This document shows positions 16,509 through 24,048 of a DNA stretch of 64,000 bases, piece by piece. Within the stretch, counting starts at the first letter, position 1, and every line of letters starts with the position of its first letter. Under the pieces are notes generated by a model. It was not told where the DNA came from. It did not search any database and worked only from the letters and a program-made list of their open reading frames with translations. This DNA is from Pseudomonadales bacterium (GTDB lineage: Bacteria; Pseudomonadota; Gammaproteobacteria; Pseudomonadales; Ketobacteraceae). Where the stretch lies: the NCBI GenBank assembly GCA_020062665.1, contig JAGUVW010000040.1:1-64000 (forward strand). The letters are read 5' to 3'. Both the position numbers and the translations under genes were made by a program.

Positions 16509-19178
16509 ATGAACAAAGGACAACGGCATCCGGCGTTGGATTGGCGGCGTTGCGCTTCCGTCCTGCTCGGACTATTGCTGTCGCTGTCCGGATTGCTGGT
16601 ACCGTCGGCGGCCACGTCATCCCCCCGGATCGTGCTGGCGGATTCCCAGCCCCGCATCTTGCTCAACAAGCGCGTCGCCCGCGAAGTGGATGTGTCCAAC
16701 TACCTGGAGGTGCTGGAGGATCGTTCGGGGCACCTGACGCTGGCCGATGTGATGGCGGATGGCAGCGGCTTCCATCGTAATATGGGCAGCGGCATTCAGA
16801 CCGGGTTGGGGGAGAATGTCTATTGGGTGCGCGGCAAGATCAGCCGTTCGCTGACGGATCCTTCTGGTGCGGCGGAGTGGTTGTTGCTGGTGGCTCATCC
16901 CCAGGTGAGGGAGGCGCGCCTTTTCGTGCCGGATGACTCAGATCAGGCGCTGGCGGTTGCCGGCCTGTCGGTGTCCAGGGATCGACGCATGTTCCTCGAT
17001 CGCATGCCGGTATTTCCGCTGAATATTTCCCAGAACACCACGCTGAGTTTTTACCTGCGCATCCAGATGGACGGCGTGGCGAATATTCCCATCCGGATCT
17101 GGAACCGCGATGCCTATTTCACCGAGCAGCGGATGCGTTACCCCGTATGGGGATTGCTGTTGGGCGGCATACTTGCGCTTGCGCTGTACAACTTCTTCAT
17201 TTATCTGTCACTGCGGGAAACGGCTTATCTTCATCTGAGCGGATTCCTGTTTGCCATGCTGATCATCAGCAGTATTCACGAAGGGTTTTTCGGCCTGTAC
17301 CTGACGGGTATGTGGCCGGCGCTGAATGTGCGGCTGGATCAGAGTGCGCATCTGGCGGCGCTGGCGGTGTCAATCCAGTTCACCCGCTCGTTTCTGTCAA
17401 CAGCCAAAGGCTTTCCCTTGCTGGATGGTGTGTTCAGGCTCTGTCAGTGGATCACGGGTACGCTGGCAGGCGTTAATCTGTTGCAGTCGCTGGGATCGCA
17501 GATCATGCAGCCGGTGTTCTGGGGCATGGTGGTGGTGTTTGCGTCGTCGACCATTATGGCGTCGATGAATGTGGCGGATCGCGGCATCCGCTTTTTCGTG
17601 GCGGGGTGGTCGCTGTTGCTGGTGTGCTATCTGGTGTATCTGCTGAGCCAGTTTGGCCTGTTGCCGGTGAATCAGTACACGCTGCACGGCAAGACGGTGG
17701 CATTGTGTGCGCTGGGACTGTCGTTGTCGCTGGGGCTTGCCGCGCAGATTCAGAAGGAGCGTTTCGAAAAACAGCGGGCGCTGGTGCGGCAGCAGGAAAC
17801 CGTGCTGGAACTGAAGTATTCCGAGGATCAGCTGCAGAAGAAAGTGTTGCGCGATACCTTGCAGGGTTTTCCCGGTATCGAGACGCTGAAGCAGGCGTTG
17901 TCGTCGGCCATCGCCAGTGCCCGTGGCCTGGAGCAGCCGGTGGTGCTGGTGTTGCTGGAACTGCATCACATGGATGCTGTGGAGCGCCAGCTGGGGCACT
18001 CTGCGCGGGATGAACTGGTGACCCGCGCCACCAAACGGCTGAGTGTGATTCTGCGGGGCGTGAGCGGTGTGATGCCACTGGATGAAGCCAGCCAGCGCTA
18101 CATTCCCATGGCGGTGATGGGTGACGGCTCCTACGGATTTGTACTGCGCGGCATGCCAGATGCCAGCATCAATCACGCCATCGAGGAAGTGGAACGGGCC
18201 ATGACGCGCCCCTTCTATTATCAAGGTATTCCGCTGCAGCCCGGTATTTCCTTCGGCCTGGCGCGGCTGGGCGAGCAGGGTGACGATACCGAATCGCTCT
18301 GGCTTCACGCCCAGCTTTCGCTGCACGCGGATCTCACCAAGAATCTCAGCAAGCTGTGCGAGATCGGCGAGATGGATCACTACAACGCCCGCAACATTGT
18401 GGTGATCAATGAGCTGCGTTCCGCCATTCACGAAGACCAGATCAGCCTGTACTTCCAGCCCGTGTACGATCTGCGGCGTCATCATGTGTGCAGTCTGGAA
18501 GTGTTTTCCCGCTGGGAAAGTTTTGCCGGCGAGAAGGTCAGCCCGGCGGAAATTTTCTATCTGGCGGAAGTGGGCGGTTTCGTGTCGGATCTGACCTTGC
18601 GCGTGATCGAGAAGGCGTTGCGCCATTTCGTGCTGGCAGTGGATCCCTATTCCGATGTGCTGAAGCTGTCCGTCAACCTGTCGCCCAAGTGTCTGCGCGA
18701 CGATCATTTCCTGGATGAAGTGGGGTTGCTGCTGGCGAAGTATCGGTTGCCGGCGCATCGTCTGTCGCTGGAAATCAAGGAATCCGCCATTATCGAGGAT
18801 CCGAGCATCAATGCCGATGTGCTGAACCGGATTCGCAACATGGGTGTCGGTCTCATCATCGACGAGTTCGGCGCCACCTACAGTAATGCCAGTTACCTGA
18901 GCAGCATTCCCGTGGCAGAGGTGAAGCTCGATCAGCGTCTGGTGGCCCAGCTGGATGACGGCGAAACCCAGGACATGGTGAAGTCGCTGATTTCATTGTG
19001 TGCTGACCAGAATATCAAGCTGGTGGTGCATGGCGTGGAGGATGAAACCACGTTGCATCGGCTGGAGCAGATGGGCTGCAATTTTGCCCAGGGTCACTAT
19101 CTGTCGGCGCCGGTGTTGGCGCGGGATTTCAAGCTGCCCCGCAACCGTTTTTCCCCCGCGCAATTCCAGCGCGTCTGA
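16509..19178 (+). CDS. 7TMR-DISM membrane protein with degenerate GGDEF and EAL domains
   Basis: The predicted 889-residue protein has a signal-like start (WRRCASVLLGLLLSLSGLL), a periplasmic 7TMR-DISMED2-type beta-sandwich (about 40-195) and seven transmembrane helices (about 210-415). A coiled coil follows (QKERFEKQRALVRQQETVLEL), then a GGDEF-like domain (about 455-620) and an EAL domain (about 640-880). The GGDEF signature is replaced by GDGSYG near 538, so cyclase activity is unlikely. EAL keeps E664 (EVF), NLS and KLD, but the DDFG pair is D785-E786 (DEFG) and the AEGVE glutamate is H841 (VHGVED). It looks like a c-di-GMP receptor rather than a phosphodiesterase. The ATG at 16509 is preferred because it directly precedes the signal sequence. 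Confidence 0.85.
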   Translation: MNKGQRHPALDWRRCASVLLGLLLSLSGLLVPSAATSSPRIVLADSQPRILLNKRVAREVDVSNYLEVLEDRSGHLTLADVMADGSGFHRNMGSGIQTGLGENVYWVRGKISRSLTDPSGAAEWLLLVAHPQVREARLFVPDDSDQALAVAGLSVSRDRRMFLDRMPVFPLNISQNTTLSFYLRIQMDGVANIPIRIWNRDAYFTEQRMRYPVWGLLLGGILALALYNFFIYLSLRETAYLHLSGFLFAMLIISSIHEGFFGLYLTGMWPALNVRLDQSAHLAALAVSIQFTRSFLSTAKGFPLLDGVFRLCQWITGTLAGVNLLQSLGSQIMQPVFWGMVVVFASSTIMASMNVADRGIRFFVAGWSLLLVCYLVYLLSQFGLLPVNQYTLHGKTVALCALGLSLSLGLAAQIQKERFEKQRALVRQQETVLELKYSEDQLQKKVLRDTLQGFPGIETLKQALSSAIASARGLEQPVVLVLLELHHMDAVERQLGHSARDELVTRATKRLSVILRGVSGVMPLDEASQRYIPMAVMGDGSYGFVLRGMPDASINHAIEEVERAMTRPFYYQGIPLQPGISFGLARLGEQGDDTESLWLHAQLSLHADLTKNLSKLCEIGEMDHYNARNIVVINELRSAIHEDQISLYFQPVYDLRRHHVCSLEVFSRWESFAGEKVSPAEIFYLAEVGGFVSDLTLRVIEKALRHFVLAVDPYSDVLKLSVNLSPKCLRDDHFLDEVGLLLAKYRLPAHRLSLEIKESAIIEDPSINADVLNRIRNMGVGLIIDEFGATYSNASYLSSIPVAEVKLDQRLVAQLDDGETQDMVKSLISLCADQNIKLVVHGVEDETTLHRLEQMGCNFAQGHYLSAPVLARDFKLPRNRFSPAQFQRV

Positions 19179-19191
19179 TCGGCGTTATAAT
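19164..19191 (+). promoter_or_regulatory. Putative bolA promoter (-10 TATAAT)
   Basis: A consensus TATAAT at 19186-19191 lies 33 bases before the bolA start, beginning just after the upstream stop codon. The -35 is poor (TTCCAG at 19164-19169, 16-base spacer). Confidence 0.4.
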
Positions 19192-19223
19192 CGGGCCATC
19201 CCGATCCGAAGGAGAGTAGTGCC

Positions 19224-19550
19224 GTGGCGTCCGTTCAGTCCCGTATCGAAGCAAAACTCCAGTCTGCGTTTGCCCCTGCCGTGCTGCAGGTCGTCAATGA
19301 AAGTCACATGCACAGCGTGCCGCCGGGTTCAGAAACCCATTTCAAGGTGGTGGTGGTGTCGGATCTGTTTGCCGGCAAGCGTTCGGTGGCGCGGCATCAG
19401 GCGATCTACCAGACGCTGGCGGAAGAAGTGCAGGGGCCGGTGCATGCGCTGGCAATTCACACCTACACGCCCGAGGAGTGGTCGTTGAATCAGGAAGCGG
19501 CGCCGGCTTCGCCCACCTGTCGCGGTGGCAGCAAAGCCGATGCTCACTGA
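19224..19550 (+). CDS. bolA: BolA-family protein
   Basis: BolA proteins form [2Fe-2S] complexes with monothiol glutaredoxins and influence morphology and stress responses. The 108 residues include RIEAKLQSAFAPAVLQVVNESHMH, then FKVVVVSDLFAGKRSVARHQAIYQTLAEEV and HALAIHTYTPEEW. These cover the class II KH-like fold with the conserved histidine in ARHQ and the C-terminal HALAIH. The start is GTG with AAGGAG 8 bases upstream. A C-terminal tail of about 17 residues is non-conserved. It ends exactly against the convergent omptin-like gene. Confidence 0.93.
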   Translation: MASVQSRIEAKLQSAFAPAVLQVVNESHMHSVPPGSETHFKVVVVSDLFAGKRSVARHQAIYQTLAEEVQGPVHALAIHTYTPEEWSLNQEAAPASPTCRGGSKADAH

Positions 19551-20525
19551 TCAGAACAGCAATTGCAGTCCCATGTTGTAGCCGGTGGATTCCAGCGTGA
19601 CTTCGTTCAGCTGGCTGCCGCCGGTGGTGCCGTTGGCGAAATAGACTTTGTCTTCGCCAGTGCCGGTGCTCCAGTCCAGCAGATACCAGGACAGGTTGAC
19701 GGAAAAGGTGGGGGAGAAATGCAGGCTGTAACTCACATCGAATTTTGAGCCGCTGCCCACGGCCCAGTGTTCGAAGCTTTTCGGGTGGGCGAAGTCGCTG
19801 CGCAGGTTCCAGTCCGCTTCTGCGTGGTAATCCATCCAGTAGTGTTTGTAGCCCAGCGCCAGCTGGTGATAACGGGTTCTGTATTCCCAGTTCATGCCTG
19901 CCCAGGCGCCAGACCATTCGGATTCGTAAGTGCTGTTGAGGGTGCCGCGAAAGGCGCCCAGGTTGTTGGGGTTGTACATGTCGATGGTCTGTTCGCCGTC
20001 GGTCATCACCATGTTCTGCTGGTGGCGGGCATAGGCAACGGCGGGAACCAGCCAGGTATTCGCCGTCATCTGAACGGGATGCGCGATGCCGACTTCCAGC
20101 GAGCCCATGGTGGAGTCTTTGGCGGATGACAGGCTGCGACTGTATTCCTCAGTGCGGTTGTTGCCGTTGTAGTCGGAATCCTGCACTTCGCCGCCGCTGC
20201 CCTGACCGTTGCGATAGTCCATGAAGACAGTGCTGCCTTGCAGCCAGCCACGGTAAATGCGCAGCTTGGCACTGGCGTTGAACACGTCGAAGGTGACATC
20301 GCGGTAGGTCAGCTCAGACAGCACGTTGGGGCCGGTTCGTCCGGCGGGATCTGCGGCGATGCTCCATTGCAGTGTGCTGGTGTCCGTACCCATGCCGGTG
20401 TGGATGCTGAGATCGAACGGCGCAGTGGCGGCCGGCACCCAGGGATACGCCTGGGCCGAGAGTGCAATGGCCAGCAGCGGAGCCACCAAAAAAGACTGGA
20501 AAAGCGCGGATTGAACAGGTTTCAT
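19551..20525 (-). CDS. Outer-membrane beta-barrel, possibly omptin-superfamily protease
   Basis: The 324-residue protein has a signal peptide (ALFQSFLVAPLLAIALSAQA|YPW), amphipathic strands throughout and a C-terminal MGLQLLF ending in phenylalanine, all typical of a barrel. Two short motifs recall omptin active sites. GGEVQDSDY gives D116-x-D118, like the OmpT Asp pair in GGNMVDQDW. WMDYHAEADW gives D232-x-H234, close in position to the OmpT Asp-x-His pair (residues 230/232 of its precursor). Total length also fits OmpT (317). Similarity elsewhere is weak, so a protease role is inference. The divergent neighbour is a YgjP-like peptidase. A long inverted repeat lies upstream. Confidence 0.65.
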   Translation of the reverse strand: MKPVQSALFQSFLVAPLLAIALSAQAYPWVPAATAPFDLSIHTGMGTDTSTLQWSIAADPAGRTGPNVLSELTYRDVTFDVFNASAKLRIYRGWLQGSTVFMDYRNGQGSGGEVQDSDYNGNNRTEEYSRSLSSAKDSTMGSLEVGIAHPVQMTANTWLVPAVAYARHQQNMVMTDGEQTIDMYNPNNLGAFRGTLNSTYESEWSGAWAGMNWEYRTRYHQLALGYKHYWMDYHAEADWNLRSDFAHPKSFEHWAVGSGSKFDVSYSLHFSPTFSVNLSWYLLDWSTGTGEDKVYFANGTTGGSQLNEVTLESTGYNMGLQLLF

Positions 20526-20633
20526 ACCACTTGTACCGACCTACTGTGGAAACGTTGATGAAGTCGGGGAACAGCATCAAATCACCCGGCGTTTCCAACA
20601 GCGTAGACCGCTTTCTGGTGTGAATTTTGTGCG

Positions 20634-20676
20634 TAACTGATTGATATAAAACATGTAATTCAACATCAATCAGTTA
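20634..20676. promoter_or_regulatory. Perfect 12-bp inverted repeat between divergent genes
   Basis: TAACTGATTGAT at 20634-20645 is repeated inverted as ATCAATCAGTTA at 20665-20676, with an AT-rich 19-base loop that itself holds ACATGT. It lies 108 bases upstream of the omptin-like start and 25 upstream of the YgjP-like start. It may be a double operator or a cruciform/hairpin leader. Confidence 0.55.
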
Positions 20677-20700
20677 GCGCGCGAAAAAAAGTTGGCCGGG

Positions 20701-21447
20701 ATGGCTGTCAAATTTCTGTCGAAACAAAGCTGGATAGATCATTATTTAATCAATCGGAGAGAGTGGGGCAGGCAGGTGTTTGCGGGGGACGTGATCGAAT
20801 ACAAGCTAACCTATTGTCGCCGCAAGACCATTGGCATCTATGTCAGTGCCGAGGCGGGGGTCGAGGTGCGGGTGCCGTATTTCGTGGCGCGGGCCGAGGC
20901 CGAACGGTTTGTGGCGGAGAAGCAGGACTGGATTCGGCGCAAGCTGACGGAGTTTTCCAGCCGGCCGCAAAAACATGAGCCGGTATTCGCCTGGGGAGCA
21001 CCCCATTTCCTGCTGGGGGAGTCTGTGCGCTTCCACTGCGACCCCGAAGAACCCCACGACATCCTGCTGCCGGGGCGCCTGTCCGACCCGGAACAGCGTA
21101 TCGGCAATCAGATCCAGACCTGGTTTCGCAACGAAGCGCGTCAACTGTTCGATGAGCGCCATCAGTTCTGGCGGGAGCAGATGGCGGACATGAACCTGCC
21201 AGAATCCTTTATCGAGATCCGTACCATGAAGCGACGTTGGGGTTCCTGTCGCCGCAACGGCAAGATCACCCTCAACCTGGCCTTGATGAAATACCCGCTG
21301 GAGTGCATCGACGCGGTGATCGTCCATGAGCTCTGTCATCTGCTGGAGTTCAACCATTCCCGCCGCTTTTATGCCCACATGACCCGCGCCATGCCCCAAT
21401 GGAAGAAATGGGACCGCATGCTGGTGGAACTCGCCCAGCGATATTGA
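20701..21447 (+). CDS. YgjP-like (M48/SprT-related) zinc metallopeptidase domain protein
   Basis: The 248-residue protein carries the YgjP/DUF45 signature: RMKRRWGSCRRNGKITLNL, then the zinc helix VIVHELCHLLEFNHSRRFY with HELCH supplying two histidines and the downstream NHS..F. An N-terminal beta domain (YKLTYCRRKTIGIYVSAEAGVEVRVPYF) matches the family's strands. These proteins resemble wss1-like proteases but substrates are unknown. Start choice is uncertain: TTG 20692, ATG 20701 and GTG 20791 are in frame, none with a perfect ribosome binding site, though GGGGGAC precedes the GTG. The inverted repeat at 20634-20676 sits just upstream. Confidence 0.82.
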   Translation: MAVKFLSKQSWIDHYLINRREWGRQVFAGDVIEYKLTYCRRKTIGIYVSAEAGVEVRVPYFVARAEAERFVAEKQDWIRRKLTEFSSRPQKHEPVFAWGAPHFLLGESVRFHCDPEEPHDILLPGRLSDPEQRIGNQIQTWFRNEARQLFDERHQFWREQMADMNLPESFIEIRTMKRRWGSCRRNGKITLNLALMKYPLECIDAVIVHELCHLLEFNHSRRFYAHMTRAMPQWKKWDRMLVELAQRY

Positions 21448-21509
21448 GCATTTTTGTCAACCAAATCAGCAATCCCGGTAATTGCCTATCCCGATTGGCC
21501 TGTGCCAGC

Positions 21510-21528
21510 ATTAAAACGAGCGTTTAAT
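21510..21528 (+). promoter_or_regulatory. PsrA/FadR-like palindrome upstream of the acyl-CoA dehydrogenase pair
   Basis: ATTAAAACGAGCGTTTAAT contains AAAC-N4-GTTT, the core of PsrA-type fatty-acid regulator boxes in pseudomonads (G/C flanks expected, here A/A). It lies 37 bases before the first dehydrogenase start. Assignment to PsrA is inference. Confidence 0.45.
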
Positions 21529-21565
21529 TGGCAGTGTTCAATTCCATGGCTACGAGGGCAACCGG

Positions 21566-22687
21566 ATGACCGAATCCACCGAACCACTTTTTGACCTTTC
21601 TCTTACCGAAGAACAGCGCATCACGCGGGAATCCATGCGTCGCTTTGCCGAGTCCGAAATCCGGCCCCTGTCCCGCAAGGCGGACGAAGCCGCTGCGGCG
21701 CCTGCCGGTTTTTATGATCAGGTGGCGGAGCTGGGCTTGAGCCTGCTGGCCATTCCCGAGGCGTTGGGCGGTGCCGGTGTAGGCCACAAACCGCTGTCGA
21801 ACGCACTGAGTGCGGAAGATCTGGCGTATGGCGATATGTCCCTGGCGCTGGGCGCGCTGACGCCTCTCGGTTTTATCAATGCCGTGCTGGATTTTGGCAG
21901 CGAGGCGCAGCAGGAGCGTTTCCTCACTCCGCTGGCAGACGAGAAATTTGTCGCCGCCACCATTGCATTGATGGAATCGCGCGCCACGTTCGAACCCTCT
22001 GAACTGCAAACCACCGCCCGCAAGGATGGCAGCCGCTACGTGCTGAACGGCGAGAAATCCATGGTGGCGCTGGCGGATTCCGCGCAGTTCATGCTGGTGA
22101 TCGCCCAGGTGGAAGGCGAAGCCCAGCCCGGCGCATTTGTGGTGTCCGCGGGTGCGGAAGGTCTGAGCCTGCAAAGCGAAAATTACATGGGCCTGCGCCC
22201 GCTCAGTCTGCAACGGCTGAAACTGCAGAACGTGGTGGTGGCGGAGAGTGATCGTCTGGCTGGCGGCGCTCTGCCGTTTAACCTGCAGCGACTGGTGGAT
22301 CTTTCCATCATCGGCCTGTGCGCGACGGCCGTAGGGTGCAGCCAGGCGGTGCTGGATTACGTAATTCCTTATGTGAACGAGCGGATTGCGTTCGGCGAAC
22401 CGATTTCCAATCGCCAGTCCGTTGCCTTCATGGTGGCGAACATTGCGATCGAGCTGGATGCCATGCGTCTGCTGGTGTATCGCGCGGCGTCCCGTGCAGA
22501 GCAGGGGCTGGATTTCCACGAGCAGGCGTATCTGTGCCGCGTTCTGTGTGCTGAGCGCGCCATGGAGATCGGTACCAACGGCGTGCAGTTGCTGGGTGGC
22601 CATGGTTTCACCCGCGAACATCCGGTGGAAATGTGGTACCGCAATTTGCGGTCGGTGGGGCTGTTGATGGGCGTGGCGGCGGTGTGA
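21566..22687 (+). CDS. Acyl-CoA dehydrogenase subunit without catalytic glutamate
   Basis: The 373-residue acyl-CoA dehydrogenase homologue has the N-terminal helical domain (TEEQRITRESMRRFAESEIRPL), beta domain and C-terminal helices with RIAFGEPISNRQSVAFM and QLLGGHGFTREHPVEMWYRN. It stops at RSVGLLMGVAAV, before the 'IYEGT' segment that carries the catalytic base, and helix G reads LVDLSIIGLC without the alternative glutamate. The very next gene encodes a related protein with the glutamate. This is the pattern of heteromeric alpha2-beta2 acyl-CoA dehydrogenases described for actinobacterial FadE pairs. GAGGGCAACCGG precedes the ATG. Substrate unknown; bulky or branched acyl-CoA is a guess. 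Confidence 0.85.
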   Translation: MTESTEPLFDLSLTEEQRITRESMRRFAESEIRPLSRKADEAAAAPAGFYDQVAELGLSLLAIPEALGGAGVGHKPLSNALSAEDLAYGDMSLALGALTPLGFINAVLDFGSEAQQERFLTPLADEKFVAATIALMESRATFEPSELQTTARKDGSRYVLNGEKSMVALADSAQFMLVIAQVEGEAQPGAFVVSAGAEGLSLQSENYMGLRPLSLQRLKLQNVVVAESDRLAGGALPFNLQRLVDLSIIGLCATAVGCSQAVLDYVIPYVNERIAFGEPISNRQSVAFMVANIAIELDAMRLLVYRAASRAEQGLDFHEQAYLCRVLCAERAMEIGTNGVQLLGGHGFTREHPVEMWYRNLRSVGLLMGVAAV

Positions 22688-22727
22688 ACCGTCGGCTGAA
22701 TGCGGAAGAATTCGAGCGGAGACTGAC

Positions 22728-23948
22728 ATGATCAATCTGGAAATCCCCAAAAAATTGCAGCAGGCACAGCAGATGGCCCATCAGGTGGGCAGCGGTGTGT
22801 TCCGTCCCATCGCGCGCAAATATGACACCATCGAACACTGCCCCACACCGCAGGAACTGGTGCAACTGGGCATGATGATGAAAGCCATGCGCCAGCAGGG
22901 CGGCGGTGGCAATAGTGAAAAAGGCGAGAAAGCTGAAAAGAAAAATGAAGGCGTGCGCAATGGCACCAACCTGATGGGCATCCTGTCCACCACCGAACTG
23001 GCCTGGGGTTGTTGCGGTCTGATGCTGTCGGTGCCGGGTGTGGGCCTGGGCAACGCCGCCATCGACGCAGTGGGCACATCGGAGCAGAAAGTAAAATTCG
23101 GCAAACTGTATTGCGCCATGGCAATCACCGAACCCGGTTGCGGTTCCGACTCCGCTGCTGTGCAAACCACTGCGCGTCTCGATGGCGATGAGTGGGTGCT
23201 CAACGGCGAGAAAATTTTTGCCACTGCTGGCGATCGTGGCGATGCTGTAGTGGTGTGGGCCACACTCGACAAATCCCTCGGCAAGGCCGCCATCAAATCC
23301 TTCGTGGTGGAGAAGGGCACACCCGGCATGGAAGTAGTGCGCTGCGAAGACAAGATGGGTTTGCGGGTGTCCGACACCGCTGCCATCCGTTTTTCCGACT
23401 GCCGCATTCCCAAAAGCAACATTCTGGGATCTCCGGACATCGCCACTGACGCCGAGGCGCGCAAGAAAGCCTTCGGCGGCGTGATGCAGACCTTCGACAA
23501 CACGCGCCCGATGGTGGCCGCCATGGCACTGGGCGTGGCCCGTGGTGCACTGGAAATCACCAGGGAACTGCTGGAGAAAGAAGGCGTGAAGGCGGATTAT
23601 GCCAAATCGCTCTACAACAGCTCGGCCCTGCAGGCGGAAATCTACCGCATGGAAGCCAATCTGGAAGGCGCCCGGCTGCTGACCCTGAAAGCCGCCTGGA
23701 TGGCCGACAACGGCCAGCCCAATTCCAAGGAAGCGTCCATGTGCAAAGCCAAGGCTGGCCGTGTGGGTAATGACATTACCTTGAAATGCGTGGAGATTTG
23801 CGGAAGCCTGGGGTACAGCGAGCAGTATCTGCTGGAGAAATTCGCCCGTGATTCCAAGATCATCGACATCTTCGAAGGCACCCAGCAGATCCAGCAACTG
23901 ATCGTGGCCCGTCATCTGCTGGGCAAATCCTCCAGCGAACTCAAGTGA
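22728..23948 (+). CDS. Acyl-CoA dehydrogenase, catalytic partner
   Basis: The 406-residue protein has ITEPGCGSDSAAVQTTARLDGDEWVLNGEKIF for flavin and acyl binding and DKMGLRVSDTAAIRFSDCRIPKSNILG. The C-terminus is ICGSLGYSEQYLLEKFARDSKIIDIFEGTQQIQQL, where the glutamate of IFEGT is the canonical catalytic base. A lysine/glutamate-rich insertion near residues 60-75 (EKGEKAEKKNEG) is unusual and probably surface exposed. The usual R..FG flavin arginine is not evident in the late helices, so the partner subunit may complete the flavin site. It begins 40 bases after the first gene and the two should be cotranscribed. Electrons presumably go to ETF. Confidence 0.88.
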   Translation: MINLEIPKKLQQAQQMAHQVGSGVFRPIARKYDTIEHCPTPQELVQLGMMMKAMRQQGGGGNSEKGEKAEKKNEGVRNGTNLMGILSTTELAWGCCGLMLSVPGVGLGNAAIDAVGTSEQKVKFGKLYCAMAITEPGCGSDSAAVQTTARLDGDEWVLNGEKIFATAGDRGDAVVVWATLDKSLGKAAIKSFVVEKGTPGMEVVRCEDKMGLRVSDTAAIRFSDCRIPKSNILGSPDIATDAEARKKAFGGVMQTFDNTRPMVAAMALGVARGALEITRELLEKEGVKADYAKSLYNSSALQAEIYRMEANLEGARLLTLKAAWMADNGQPNSKEASMCKAKAGRVGNDITLKCVEICGSLGYSEQYLLEKFARDSKIIDIFEGTQQIQQLIVARHLLGKSSSELK

Positions 23949-24048
23949 ATTAGTCAGCCTAATCCGTACAGTGCGACCGTCACAGGCGCATTGTGCGGTG
24001 GTTAACTATACTGAAGCCTGGTGCTTGCCAGATTGGGCTGCTCAGTCG

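Noticed and set aside
17397-18758. Minus-strand 453-codon open frame inside the GGDEF-EAL gene
   Set aside because: Low-complexity His/Gln-rich translation, typical of the reverse frame of a GC-rich gene; the plus-strand frame has clear domains.
22608-23915. Minus-strand 435-codon open frame over the second acyl-CoA dehydrogenase
   Set aside because: His/Phe-rich composition and no start signals; the plus strand has the full dehydrogenase motifs.
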